This document shows, piece after piece, positions 44,143-53,065 of a stretch of DNA of 64,000 nt (position 1 is the stretch's first letter; each line of letters opens with the position of its first letter). The position numbers were made by a program, and so were the translations under genes. A model generated the notes under the pieces. That model did not search any database, was not told where the DNA came from, and saw nothing but the letters and a program-made list of their open reading frames with translations. The stretch is from Methylophilaceae bacterium (GTDB taxonomy: Bacteria; Pseudomonadota; Gammaproteobacteria; Burkholderiales; Methylophilaceae): positions 62,001-126,000 of the forward strand of contig JAIYBT010000003.1 of NCBI GenBank assembly GCA_027488395.1, given 5' to 3'.

Positions 44143-44609
44143 AATGCGGCAACCAGATTAGCCATTTCAATGGCTACTTGTGCGGCTTCAGCACCTTTGA
44201 TTGCCATCCGGGCTTCCGCTTGTGCATCGTCTTCTGTGGTTAAAATTGCGTTGGCAACAGGGACGCCAGTGTCGCGCTGTACTTCAGAAATGCCACGAGC
44301 AGATTCATTGGCAACCACCTCAAAGTGATAAGTTTCACCACGAATGATCGCGCCCAAGGCAATCAATGCGTCAAACGATTCGCTGAGTGCCATATGTTGC
44401 AAAATCAAGGGGCTTTCTAAGGCGCCGGGAACGGTCGCTAATGTAATGTCTTCGGTTTTTACGCCCAGTTTGACTAACTCTTGCTCGCAGGCCTGGAGCA
44501 AGCCAGCGCCAATATTGTCATTAAAACGAGACAAAACAATCCCGATTTTTTTACCAGTACCATCTAAATTTTGAGAAAGCGTGTTCAATTGAGCATCCGT
44601 GTTAAGCAA
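44139..44609 (-). CDS. ribH: 6,7-dimethyl-8-ribityllumazine synthase
   Basis: 156 residues. The conserved [12 protein letters not shown] segment (about 27-38), the VPGALESPL loop and [14 protein letters not shown] near 86-99 define the family. It joins the pyrimidine intermediate with 3,4-dihydroxybutanone phosphate in riboflavin synthesis, usually as a 60-mer. The frame offers no ATG near its start; TTG at 44609 gives the normal length, with another TTG at 44588. Other rib genes are not next to it. Confidence 0.93.
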   Translation of the reverse strand: MLNTDAQLNTLSQNLDGTGKKIGIVLSRFNDNIGAGLLQACEQELVKLGVKTEDITLATVPGALESPLILQHMALSESFDALIALGAIIRGETYHFEVVANESARGISEVQRDTGVPVANAILTTEDDAQAEARMAIKGAEAAQVAIEMANLVAAL

Positions 44610-44729
44610 AAACCGTATTTTAACTTAAAACGGTGGCCAACACCTGACTCGCCGTACTTAAGCCAAGCGGGATACGCTTAAGGATGCAGCGTCATGGGCT
44701 GAGGTAACCAAGTCTTGATTGACCACCTG

Positions 44730-46397
44730 TTAGGTAAATAGCGCCCAAGCCTTTTGTATGGTCATCCAGATACCATAACTGATAGGAACACCGACACTGA
44801 CCCAAGCCAGTGCCACTAGCCATTTTGGCGTGGTCGCGAGTGATGTTGGGGAAGTGACGCGGTTTGTATGGTCGGTGGCATCGGTATTTTTTTCTGCGGC
44901 TTGTAAGGCAGCCAATGCTTCATCACTCATAAAGTATTTATCAGCCACTGGGGTTACCAGCAAATTGGCAATAAAACCAATGCCAAGCAAGGCAGCTAAG
45001 GTCAAGAAAATTGGCCCATAAATGTCGGCATAGGCAATCTGCGATTCTAAGCGCACATCATGCATATAATTAACAATCACAGGGCCTAAAATACCCGCAG
45101 TTGACCAAGCCGTTAATAAGCGGCCATGGATGGCGCCCACAAACTGGGTGCCAAATAAATCCGCTAAATAGGCTGGAATGGTGGCAAATCCGCCCCCATA
45201 CATTGATGCAATCACGCAAAACACCAATATAAATAAGCCTAAGAAATGCTGTTCAGCCACATAGTAACCAGTGCAATAGAGGATGGCGCCCAACACAAAA
45301 AATACAAAATAGGTGAAACGTCGACCTAATTTGTCTGAAGCACTGGCCCAAGCAATGCGTCCAAAAATATTGAACAGCGAGATGAATCCAACAAAGCCAG
45401 CACCCACTGCGGCCGCGGCTGCCGTATCAATTTCACTGAGTTTAATGTCGGCGAATCCCAAGTTTGGCTTATGAATCAAGGTGCCGCCAAACGTTTCTTG
45501 TAACATGGGCGCTGCAGCGCCGATCACGCCAATACCCGCGGAGACGTTCATGCATAAAATCAACCATAGCAACCAAAATTGTGGTGTTTTGTGCGCATTG
45601 CTTAAATGCACGTGGCGCGTTGCCATCAAACGGTGTTCTTTGGGCGGCGGTGGGGTCCAGCCAGCGGGTGTCCAATCAGCAGCTGGCACGCGATAACCGA
45701 GTGAGCCGAGCGTCATAAACACCAAGTAAATCAGTGCTAACACCACAAAGGTTTGCCAGACGCCTGCTTCGGTAGGCGTTGCAAAGTGGTTCATGAGTTT
45801 AGTGGCCAAGGGTGAGCCTATCATTGCGCCACCACCAAACCCCATGATGGCCATGCCTGTGGCCATGCCGCGACGGTCTGGAAACCATTTAATTAACGTG
45901 GATACGGGTGAGATATAGCCTAAGCCTAATCCAATGCCGCCGATAAAGCCGCTACCCAGCCATAGCATCCATAATTGATGCTGATACACGCCAAGGGCCG
46001 AGATCAACAAGCCACCACACCAACACAATGTGGCCACTAAGCCTGCTTTGCGTGGCCCCGCTTTTTCAAGCCAACCACCCCAAAGCGCTGCAGAGCATCC
46101 CAATAACACAAAAAACAAGGTATACATCCAACCCAAATCAAACTGGGTCCAGTTGCAATCCGTTGCAAACAGCGCATGGCTGGTGCCTGAGAGTTTTTCA
46201 GTGAAGGTACTGGCGCCCGCAGCACAAGTGGCTAAGGGTTTTCCGCTGGCATCTACCAGTGCGGCGCCCAATGGTTTCCAAAAAACACTAAACCCGTACG
46301 CCATACCAATAGACAAATGTACGGCCAAGGCGGCAGGCGGTACCAGCCAACGATTAAAGTGCGGGCCAGCAGTAATGGATGCTTTAGATAGTTGCAT
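44730..46397 (-). CDS. MFS transporter, oxalate/formate antiporter (OFA) family
   Basis: 555 residues with about 12 membrane helices and a long, non-conserved insert near 45-75 and cytoplasmic tail (about 505-525). The early segment LSIGMAYGFSVFWKPL and the D-R-R-G-M-A-T-G-M-A motif around 180-190 fit the OFA subfamily, which moves small organic acids such as formate, oxalate or lactate. The substrate is not evident. It is single, divergent from the phoB-type gene. Confidence 0.88.
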   Translation of the reverse strand: MQLSKASITAGPHFNRWLVPPAALAVHLSIGMAYGFSVFWKPLGAALVDASGKPLATCAAGASTFTEKLSGTSHALFATDCNWTQFDLGWMYTLFFVLLGCSAALWGGWLEKAGPRKAGLVATLCWCGGLLISALGVYQHQLWMLWLGSGFIGGIGLGLGYISPVSTLIKWFPDRRGMATGMAIMGFGGGAMIGSPLATKLMNHFATPTEAGVWQTFVVLALIYLVFMTLGSLGYRVPAADWTPAGWTPPPPKEHRLMATRHVHLSNAHKTPQFWLLWLILCMNVSAGIGVIGAAAPMLQETFGGTLIHKPNLGFADIKLSEIDTAAAAAVGAGFVGFISLFNIFGRIAWASASDKLGRRFTYFVFFVLGAILYCTGYYVAEQHFLGLFILVFCVIASMYGGGFATIPAYLADLFGTQFVGAIHGRLLTAWSTAGILGPVIVNYMHDVRLESQIAYADIYGPIFLTLAALLGIGFIANLLVTPVADKYFMSDEALAALQAAEKNTDATDHTNRVTSPTSLATTPKWLVALAWVSVGVPISYGIWMTIQKAWALFT

Positions 46398-46419
46398 AAC
46401 ACTTGTGAGGAGGTTAAAA

Positions 46420-46449
46420 ATGGCTTACATATTGTTACAATTTGATTGA
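46420..46449 (+). other. Nine-codon open frame with a consensus ribosome site
   Basis: AGGAGG at 46408-46413 is followed after six bases by ATG and nine codons (MAYILLQFD) before TGA. It lies between the divergent OFA transporter and the phoB-type gene, upstream of the Pho box. It may be a leader peptide, a remnant, or chance. Confidence 0.3.
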
Positions 46450-46484
46450 AAACGCAACTGCACTGGTATATTTTTCACTGAACG

Positions 46485-46502
46485 ATGTCATTAAAATGTC
46501 AT
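46485..46502 (+). promoter_or_regulatory. Pho box upstream of the phoB-type gene
   Basis: ATGTCATTAAAATGTCAT consists of two identical 7-base repeats ATGTCAT spaced by TAAA, the 7-4-7 architecture of PhoB binding sites (consensus CTGTCAT). It ends 65 bases before the gene start, fitting autoregulation. The run after it, TATTCAT, could be a weak third half-site. Confidence 0.8.
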
Positions 46503-46567
46503 AATTTATTCATAAACTGGCGAGCATTCACTAAATGATTTTATTGACGATAGCTTAAAGGATAGAC

Positions 46568-47272
46568 ATGGCTGCAGCGAATATTTTGGTAGTAGAAGAC
46601 GAACCAGCGATTCAAGAGTTGCTTGCGCTTAATATCAAACAAGCAGGTCATCATGCCATACGTGCGACCAGTGTCGAGCAAGCGCAATTACTATTACGTG
46701 AAACATTGCCTGATTTAATTTTATTAGATTGGATGTTGCCAGGCATGAGCGGGATTGAGTTTGCTCGCCGCTTAAAGTCAGATGGTTTGACCAAAGAAGT
46801 GCCGATTATTATGCTGACCGCGCGTGGTGACGAGTTTGATAAAGTCCGTGGCCTAGAAGTGGGCGCAGATGATTATGTGACCAAACCGTTTAGCCCGCGT
46901 GAACTCAATGCCCGCATTAAGGCGGTGCTTCGTCGTCGCGCACCGCAGATGACCGATGACCCGATTGAAATTGCAGGCTTGCATTTAGATCCCACCACCC
47001 ATCGCGTCACTGGCAATAACGTCCATATACCCTTAGGCCCCACCGAGTTTAAGCTGTTACATTTTTTCATGACCAATCCTGAGCGCGTCCATAGCCGCAC
47101 CCAGTTGCTGGATAAAGTATGGGGCGATCGCGTGTTTGTGGAAGATCGTACCGTGGATGTGCATATTCGGCGTTTAAGAAATGCCTTGGTCGCGTCTAAC
47201 CATCAAGAAATGATCCAAACTGTGCGGGGTTCCGGCTATCGTTTTTCAGTACATCTTGAAGCACAACCTTAA
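46568..47272 (+). CDS. phoB: PhoB-type OmpR-family response regulator
   Basis: 234 residues. The receiver domain (1-120) has the phosphorylation site Asp54 (LLDWMLPG), Thr84 and Lys106 (TKPFSP). The winged-helix domain (about 133-230) has GPTEFKLLHFFMTNPERVHSR and VEDRTVDVHIRRLRNAL, very close to PhoB. PhoB activates phosphate-starvation genes at Pho boxes, and one lies upstream of this gene. The partner kinase PhoR, normally the next gene, is missing; sugar-transfer membrane genes follow instead. Confidence 0.9.
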   Translation: MAAANILVVEDEPAIQELLALNIKQAGHHAIRATSVEQAQLLLRETLPDLILLDWMLPGMSGIEFARRLKSDGLTKEVPIIMLTARGDEFDKVRGLEVGADDYVTKPFSPRELNARIKAVLRRRAPQMTDDPIEIAGLHLDPTTHRVTGNNVHIPLGPTEFKLLHFFMTNPERVHSRTQLLDKVWGDRVFVEDRTVDVHIRRLRNALVASNHQEMIQTVRGSGYRFSVHLEAQP

Positions 47273-47300
47273 TCTTCTGCCTTAAAATCTGCGTCTTTTT

Positions 47301-47340
47301 CACCCATCGCTGACCCGTTCTGGCGGGCATTTGATGGGTG
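47301..47340. repeat. Hairpin downstream of phoB
   Basis: CACCCATC (47301-47308) pairs with GATGGGTG (47333-47340), with a second inner pair CCCG/CGGG. A T5 run precedes rather than follows it on the plus strand, so it is not a classic terminator of phoB and could allow read-through into the sugar-transfer genes. Confidence 0.5.
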
Positions 47341-47403
47341 AGTACTACCTCGCTGGCAATAGGCGTGATACGCTTGCGCCTTTGTCACCGTATCTGACTA
47401 TCT

Positions 47404-49032
47404 ATGTCCATCCCTTTGATTCAAAAATGCAGTGCGTCGCTTGACACCTGGATAGCGCGCACTTTTTGGGCTTTTTTGTTGGTGTGGGTCGCTGTCACCT
47501 TTGATCAACACGGCATTAGTAATGATGAGTATGTGCAACATACCTATGGCCAACTCCTCTTGGATTGGTACCGTACTGGTTTTAAAGACGATGATGCTTT
47601 TCATTACCGCAACCTGTATTTATACGGCGGACTGTTTGATTTAGTGGCCGCTTGGTGGCAGCCGCATACGCTACTCTGGGTGTGGGATTTACGCCATTTG
47701 TTGTCTGCACTGTTTGGCTTGCTTGGGTTTTACGGTGTTGCGAAGTATGCATCCCTATTGGGTGGTGATCGCTTGGTCTGGCTCGCCATGCTGGCCTTGT
47801 TTTTGACAGTATCTTGGTCCGGTGCCATGTTTACCCATACCAAAGATATTCCCTTTGCGGCCTGCATGCTATGGGCGTTATACGCCACGGTATGGGTGGT
47901 GCGCGACATGGAGCAAGTACGCACCAAATACATTGTCTTGCTGGGCTTGGCGGTGGGTGGCGCGCTGGGGTTGCGAGTGGGTGGCGCCTTTGCCGTGATT
48001 TATTTGTTATTGCTGGTGCTGTGGCGCATTGCACGCGATTATCAAACCCAAGGCAGTCCAGTGTGGATACGGCTGTGGCGGATGACCTTGGTATTACTGC
48101 CCGCAGGGATCATGGCCTTTGTCTTTATGGCGGTGTGCTGGCCTTGGAGCGTGATTGAAGCAGATAACCTCCTTGAAGCCGCCCAATCGTTCTCGCATTT
48201 TGATTTTAGTATGCAAACCATTGCCCATGGCGTGGTGTACAACATTAGCGAGGTGCCGCGCACGTATTTGTTTGATTATTTGTTGGTGAAACTGCCAGAA
48301 CTCATGTTGCTCGGGTTGCTGATATTGCCGATTGTTTGGGTGTATTCAGCGCAGTTAGGCCGTGGGCAAGACGCCACATTTCGCGCGGCCATCGCAAGCT
48401 TGTTCATGGGCATTGTGTTTCCTCTATTGTTTGTGATTGAAGATCGCCCTGCGTTGTATAACGGGGTGCGTCACTTTACTTTTTTACTGCCATTGCTAGT
48501 GTTGCTGGGCAGTTGGAGCGTGCTTTGCATGTGGCACACTCTGCGCCAATGGTCAGCCCTCAGCGCACGCTGGTTTGCGCCGTTATGGGCAGGGCTTGCG
48601 CTAGGCTTGGCGTCAGTGAATCTGGTGGATATCGTCCAGTTATATCCTTACGATTACGTGAGGGTAAACCGCTTGGCGGGTGATCCGCAATCAGCCCAAT
48701 ACCGTTGGGAAGGCGATTACTGGTCTAGCGCATTGCGTGACGTCAGTACGCAACTCATGGATTATCCATTGCCTCGCCGCGACACCCCTTATTTGGTGGG
48801 TGCGTGTGTGGATACGCCGCAAATAGAACCTTATTTAGATAGCCGTTTTCAGATCACACGCAAGTGGGAAGAGGCGGATTTTTATCTATCAACCACCCAT
48901 ATGCATTGCCATGAAGTCATGAAAGGTCGCATGATTGGTCAAGTGCGTCGGCAAGGGATGTTATTGGCAGTATTGAAAGATCGACGCGGACTGACTGGCG
49001 CCGATCGTTTTGGAACGCCTGCCAAAAATTAA
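47404..49032 (+). CDS. GT-C family membrane glycosyltransferase (ArnT/PMT-like)
   Basis: 542 residues with 10 or more membrane helices and a short C-terminal soluble part (about 430-542). The acidic pair Asp41-Glu42 in HGISNDEYVQHTYG directly after helix 1 is the signature position of GT-C enzymes that use polyprenyl-phosphate sugars. Such enzymes transfer a sugar on the periplasmic side. It is the first of four sugar-related genes (next: polyprenyl-P glycosyltransferase, GtrA-like, YdjC-like), so it is the likely final transferase of that route. Acceptor unknown; lipid A is the leading idea. Confidence 0.82.
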   Translation: MSIPLIQKCSASLDTWIARTFWAFLLVWVAVTFDQHGISNDEYVQHTYGQLLLDWYRTGFKDDDAFHYRNLYLYGGLFDLVAAWWQPHTLLWVWDLRHLLSALFGLLGFYGVAKYASLLGGDRLVWLAMLALFLTVSWSGAMFTHTKDIPFAACMLWALYATVWVVRDMEQVRTKYIVLLGLAVGGALGLRVGGAFAVIYLLLLVLWRIARDYQTQGSPVWIRLWRMTLVLLPAGIMAFVFMAVCWPWSVIEADNLLEAAQSFSHFDFSMQTIAHGVVYNISEVPRTYLFDYLLVKLPELMLLGLLILPIVWVYSAQLGRGQDATFRAAIASLFMGIVFPLLFVIEDRPALYNGVRHFTFLLPLLVLLGSWSVLCMWHTLRQWSALSARWFAPLWAGLALGLASVNLVDIVQLYPYDYVRVNRLAGDPQSAQYRWEGDYWSSALRDVSTQLMDYPLPRRDTPYLVGACVDTPQIEPYLDSRFQITRKWEEADFYLSTTHMHCHEVMKGRMIGQVRRQGMLLAVLKDRRGLTGADRFGTPAKN

Positions 49033-49067
49033 GCCAAATCCGCTACAATCAAACCCTTTTAAGCCTG

Positions 49068-50099
49068 ATGGAAACTGCCATGCAACCTGCTGTTCGTTCC
49101 ACTGCACATCCGCACATAACCGTGATGGTGCCCGCTTATAACGAAGAAAAAAACATAACGCATACGTTAGCCAATATCGCCAGCACCTTAAGTGCTTTGT
49201 CTCCACATTGGGATATTGTGGTGGTAGATGATGGTAGTCGTGACCACACTGCTACCGTGGTACAAGGCTTGATCGAACAATACCAGGTTACTTTGGTGCG
49301 ATTTTCGCGCAACTTTGGTAAAGAAAATGCGATCAGCGCTGGCCTGAGTCACGCCACGGGCGATGTTGTGATTTGTATGGATGCCGATGGCCAACATGCT
49401 TCTGATTTAATGGGCACCATGCTCGAGAAGTGGCGTGAAGGTTACGATATGGTGTATGCGGTCCGTCAAGACCGCGCGCAAGAGTCCTCGTTTAAATTGT
49501 GGGGCTCACGTTTGTTTTATCGCATGATGAGTGCCAGCACCCATGTCGATATTCCGCGCGATGCTGGTGATTTTCGTCTGATGGATAGGCAGGTGGTGGA
49601 TGCCTTGTGCGCGTTGCCCGAGCGTAATCGCTTTATGAAAGGCATCTACGCTTGGGTCGGCTATCGCTCGATTGGTATTCCCTATACGCCTTTGCCACGT
49701 TTGCATGGTGAAAGTGCCTACTCAAAACTCAAATTGATTGCGTTGGCATGGACGGGGATTACCAGTTTTTCGGTGTTACCGTTACGGTTAGCCAGTCTCA
49801 CAGGCGTGGTTCTCGCATTGCTGGCCTTTGCTTATGGCTTGACGGTGATCATTGATACCTTATTTTTTCACGAGTCTGTGCCTGGCTGGCCGACGGTGGT
49901 CGCCAGCATGATGTTTTTTGCAGGGGTGCAATTACTATTTATTGGCATCTTGGGGGAATATCTTGCTCGGGTTTATGACGAAGTCAAAGGTCGGCCGCCG
50001 TATATCGTGGCGCAAGTGATGCAGCCCTCAAAGGCAGAGGTAGCTAAGCCAACGCGTCGGCGCAAAGCCCCCAATCTTGATCAGTCTAGCTTGCTCTAA
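49068..50099 (+). CDS. Polyprenyl-phosphate glycosyltransferase (GtrB/ArnC-like, GT2)
   Basis: 343 residues. A GT-A domain (about 15-240) has VMVPAYNEEKNITHTL, the DDGSRDHT nucleotide site, and DADGQH in place of DxD; two C-terminal helices (about 240-310) anchor it in the membrane. The FSRNFGKENAISAGL segment is typical of GtrB/DPM1/ArnC. It would load a sugar from a nucleotide donor onto undecaprenyl phosphate in the cytoplasm. It ends in a basic tail. Its stop TAA overlaps the ATG of the next gene by one base. Confidence 0.9.
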   Translation: METAMQPAVRSTAHPHITVMVPAYNEEKNITHTLANIASTLSALSPHWDIVVVDDGSRDHTATVVQGLIEQYQVTLVRFSRNFGKENAISAGLSHATGDVVICMDADGQHASDLMGTMLEKWREGYDMVYAVRQDRAQESSFKLWGSRLFYRMMSASTHVDIPRDAGDFRLMDRQVVDALCALPERNRFMKGIYAWVGYRSIGIPYTPLPRLHGESAYSKLKLIALAWTGITSFSVLPLRLASLTGVVLALLAFAYGLTVIIDTLFFHESVPGWPTVVASMMFFAGVQLLFIGILGEYLARVYDEVKGRPPYIVAQVMQPSKAEVAKPTRRRKAPNLDQSSLL

Positions 50100-50473
50100 T
50101 GAGGGCGTCTGTCCTTGCTTTTTTGGGTGTGGGTATCGCCGCTGCGCTGGTCCATTATTTGGCGGCGCTCGGTGCACATGCGCTCGGCTTCACACCGGCT
50201 TGGTCCAATAATGTTGGGTTCATATTGGCATTTCCTGTAAGTTATCTTGGTCATCGGCAATGGTCGTTTCGGCAAAGTGAAGCCAGCCATCAACAAGCAC
50301 TGCTGAAGTTTTTTTGTGTCGCTTTGCTTGGTTTTTTAGGCAATCAAGCCTTGTTATGGTGCGGCTTGCAATGGACGCCTTGGCCCTTTTGGCTGGTGTT
50401 AGGGTTGGTGATGGGGTTGGTGGCGGTTTGCACCTATGTATTGAGTCGTTTTTGGGCGTTTAAGCATGGCTAA
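50099..50473 (+). CDS. GtrA-like small membrane protein
   Basis: 124 residues, four predicted membrane helices, with the GtrA pattern NNVGFILAFPVSYLGHRQWSF at about 37-57 and a final LSRFWAFKHG. GtrA proteins are thought to flip polyprenyl-phosphate-linked sugars across the inner membrane together with GtrB. Start and stop overlap both neighbours (one base with the GT2 gene, eight bases with the YdjC-like gene), pointing to tight translational coupling. Confidence 0.88.
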   Translation: MRASVLAFLGVGIAAALVHYLAALGAHALGFTPAWSNNVGFILAFPVSYLGHRQWSFRQSEASHQQALLKFFCVALLGFLGNQALLWCGLQWTPWPFWLVLGLVMGLVAVCTYVLSRFWAFKHG

Positions 50474-51356
50474 CTTGATCGTGTGTGCCGATGATTATGC
50501 GCAATCCGAGGCGATTGATGCTGCGATCTTAGCCCTAATCACTCAAGGTAAACTCACCGCCACTTCTTGCTTGAGTTTGAGTCCACGATGGCCACACGCG
50601 GCCTTAAAAATCACCCAGCAACATCGGCAACTAGCGGATATTGGTTTGCATCTGGACTTTACACAGTATGCCCATCATGCGCGATATGATCATCCACAGT
50701 TAGTCTTGCGTGCATTGTTGCGTCAACTCAATCCAACGCATATACGCGCGAACATTACACAGCAGCTGGATCAGTTTGAAGCGGCATTGCAGACGCCGCC
50801 TGATTATGTGGATGGTCATTTGCATGTACATCAACTGCCGCAAATTCGGGATGCCTTATTAAGCATCTTAAGTAAACGCTATGGCAGCCTGCCCGTGTCA
50901 CAACGGCCGTGGTTACGCATTGCTAGCCCGCCGCCTGGCAGCGGTGTTAAAGCACGTATTATTCATTATTTGGGCGCACAGGCATTCGCCGAGGCCGCCC
51001 AGCGAGCAGGATTTGCTTGCTCACCGCATTTACTAGGGGTGTACGGTTTTGACGATGATGCGGCTGGCTATTTTAAACGTTGGCACACTTGGGCGCAGCA
51101 AGCAACACACCTGTCAATTAACCAAATCGCGGATATTGCCGTGACCACCGCATCGCCATCAATGCGGTTATTGCCACCGGTATTGATGTGTCATCCTGCG
51201 CAACCGTCAACTATGGTGGACGCAACCGATCCGATTGCTGCAGCGCGCGTGGTGGAGTGGCAAGTCATGCAAGGGCGTGATTTTCATGCATGGTTAGGCA
51301 CAACTGGTTTAGTGTTGGTGAAAGGGCATCCGGGTGCAAGTCCTCTCGTGCAGTAA
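50466..51356 (+). CDS. YdjC/ChbG-family carbohydrate deacetylase (NaxD/HpnK-like)
   Basis: 296 residues. Metal-site motifs are CADDYAQS (Asp10), GLHLDF (His62), DGHLHVHQLP (116-125) and MCHPA near 244. The family removes acetyl groups from N-acetyl sugars: ChbG acts on chitobiose, and NaxD of Francisella and its Bordetella relative act on a polyprenyl-phosphate-linked aminosugar for lipid A decoration. Its coupling to a GtrA-like and a GtrB-like gene supports a lipid-linked sugar as substrate here. lnt follows four bases after the stop. Confidence 0.86.
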   Translation: MANLIVCADDYAQSEAIDAAILALITQGKLTATSCLSLSPRWPHAALKITQQHRQLADIGLHLDFTQYAHHARYDHPQLVLRALLRQLNPTHIRANITQQLDQFEAALQTPPDYVDGHLHVHQLPQIRDALLSILSKRYGSLPVSQRPWLRIASPPPGSGVKARIIHYLGAQAFAEAAQRAGFACSPHLLGVYGFDDDAAGYFKRWHTWAQQATHLSINQIADIAVTTASPSMRLLPPVLMCHPAQPSTMVDATDPIAAARVVEWQVMQGRDFHAWLGTTGLVLVKGHPGASPLVQ

Positions 51357-51360
51357 ATTC

Positions 51361-52839
51361 ATGCAGCGCTTGGGTCAGGCCCAGTGCTGGCAATCCTGCC
51401 TGATTGCTTTGGGGCTTGGCGCATTGACTGTGGCAGGCTTTGCGCCTTTTTATGTGGCTTGGTTGCCTTGGCTCACGCTGGCGTTGTTGTTTGCCATGCT
51501 GCAACAGTTGCGCACCCCCAAGCAAGTGTTGTTATGTGCGTTTAGTTTTGGTCTTGGACTCTATGGCGTTGGCATTTATTGGATCTACATCAGCCTGCAT
51601 ACCTTTGGTGGCATGCCCTGGTGGTTTGCTGGATTTTGTACTGCTGCCTTGTGCGCATTTATGGCGCTGTTTCCCGCCTTAGCGGCCTATGGCGCTGCCC
51701 GCTCTCGCTTGTTGTTAGGCGTGGTCCCCATCTATTGGGCATTGTCCGATTGGGTGCGTAGTTGGATTTTTACCGGCTTTCCTTGGCTCACGCTCGGCTA
51801 TAGTCAAGCCCCGGATAGCCCATTGGCGGGCTTTTTTGCAATACTCGGTGTGTATGGGGTGTCGGCGTTAACAGCGGCGACGGCCGCCCTAATAGCTGCC
51901 GCCATGCTCAGCGCTGTGCACCGCATGCGTTGCGTGTTGGCGGCCTTAGTCTTACTCTGCCTAGGCCAAATACTGAGCGATTGGCCTTGGTCACGGCCAG
52001 TACATGCACCCATTTCCGTCGCGTTGTTACAAGGCAACATCAACCAGTCAATCAAATGGTCATCAGAACATGCCGAAACCACCTTACAACAATATCTCAA
52101 TATGGTGCGGCAGACCTCAGCGCAACTGATTGTGTTACCTGAGACGGCACTGCCAATCTTGGTCGAACAGATGGATCCCGCTTACATGGCTGCGCTACGT
52201 CAACATGCCGTTGCCCATCAAGCCGATATTTTACTGGGCGTCATTGACGCTAAACAGGGCAATTATTACAACAGTGCCATCAGCATCGGCCAGTCGCCTA
52301 CGCAAACCTATGCCAAAAGTCATTTAGTCCCGTTTGGTGAATATATTCCATTAAAAGCGGCGTTTGGCTGGATTTACCGCGATTGGTTACACATGCCGCT
52401 GAGTGACTTAGCCAGGGGCACCTCAAAAGCGCCTTTGCACATTGCAGGGCAACAGGTAGGGGTCAATATTTGCTATGAAGATGTGTTTGGCGAGGAAATT
52501 ACACAGCAATTACCAGCCGCAGAATTGTTGGTGAATTTAAGCAACGATGCCTGGTATGGCCAATCGTTTGCTGCAGATCAGCATTTACAGTTTAGCCAAG
52601 TGCGTGCGATTGAGACGGCGCGCATGGTGCTACGCAGTACCAATACGGGGGCGACCGCCATCATCGATCCGCATGGTCAAGTACTACAGCATGCACCCCA
52701 TGACACAGCGACCATTTTGGTGGGCGAGGCGCAGAGTTATGCAGGACAAACGCCCTATGTATGGTGGGGTAACCTAGCCTTTTTATGCTTAAGTGGGGTG
52801 TGGTTAGGTGGGCTACTAGTGAACAATCGCCGCAAGTAA
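51361..52839 (+). CDS. lnt: Apolipoprotein N-acyltransferase
   Basis: 492 residues. Eight or so membrane helices (about 1-205 and a last one near 465-485) enclose a nitrilase domain with the catalytic triad Glu261 (LPETALP), Lys319 (YAKSHLV) and Cys371 (NICYEDVFG). Lnt adds the third acyl chain to lipoproteins in the periplasmic leaflet of the inner membrane. The ATG at 51361 lies four bases after the deacetylase stop, so it shares the transcript of the sugar cassette. In many Betaproteobacteria lnt directly precedes glyQ; here a metal efflux operon lies between. Confidence 0.94.
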   Translation: MQRLGQAQCWQSCLIALGLGALTVAGFAPFYVAWLPWLTLALLFAMLQQLRTPKQVLLCAFSFGLGLYGVGIYWIYISLHTFGGMPWWFAGFCTAALCAFMALFPALAAYGAARSRLLLGVVPIYWALSDWVRSWIFTGFPWLTLGYSQAPDSPLAGFFAILGVYGVSALTAATAALIAAAMLSAVHRMRCVLAALVLLCLGQILSDWPWSRPVHAPISVALLQGNINQSIKWSSEHAETTLQQYLNMVRQTSAQLIVLPETALPILVEQMDPAYMAALRQHAVAHQADILLGVIDAKQGNYYNSAISIGQSPTQTYAKSHLVPFGEYIPLKAAFGWIYRDWLHMPLSDLARGTSKAPLHIAGQQVGVNICYEDVFGEEITQQLPAAELLVNLSNDAWYGQSFAADQHLQFSQVRAIETARMVLRSTNTGATAIIDPHGQVLQHAPHDTATILVGEAQSYAGQTPYVWWGNLAFLCLSGVWLGGLLVNNRRK

Positions 52840-53065
52840 GCGAGATTGAAACATGCGGTTGAATGGTCACCCTGTATGTCGCCAAGTTAGGGGAATGGGT
52901 GCTGATATCCCGCTTGATAGGATGCGACCGCTAAGGTGGTGAGCATCATCGATTCGCCGCTGCATCCATTGGCTGCGGTTTCAATACCACGCGTTAGCCC
53001 CAATTTTAGCCATGTTCAAGCCTTTAAAGCTATGTACCGTGCATGATCCTAGTGTTAACGATACG

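Noticed and set aside
44610-44729. FMN riboswitch in front of ribH
   Set aside because: The gap is too short and none of the conserved RFN elements were seen.
47301-47340. Hairpin after phoB as a rho-independent terminator
   Set aside because: No T-run follows the stem on the plus strand; kept only as a repeat.
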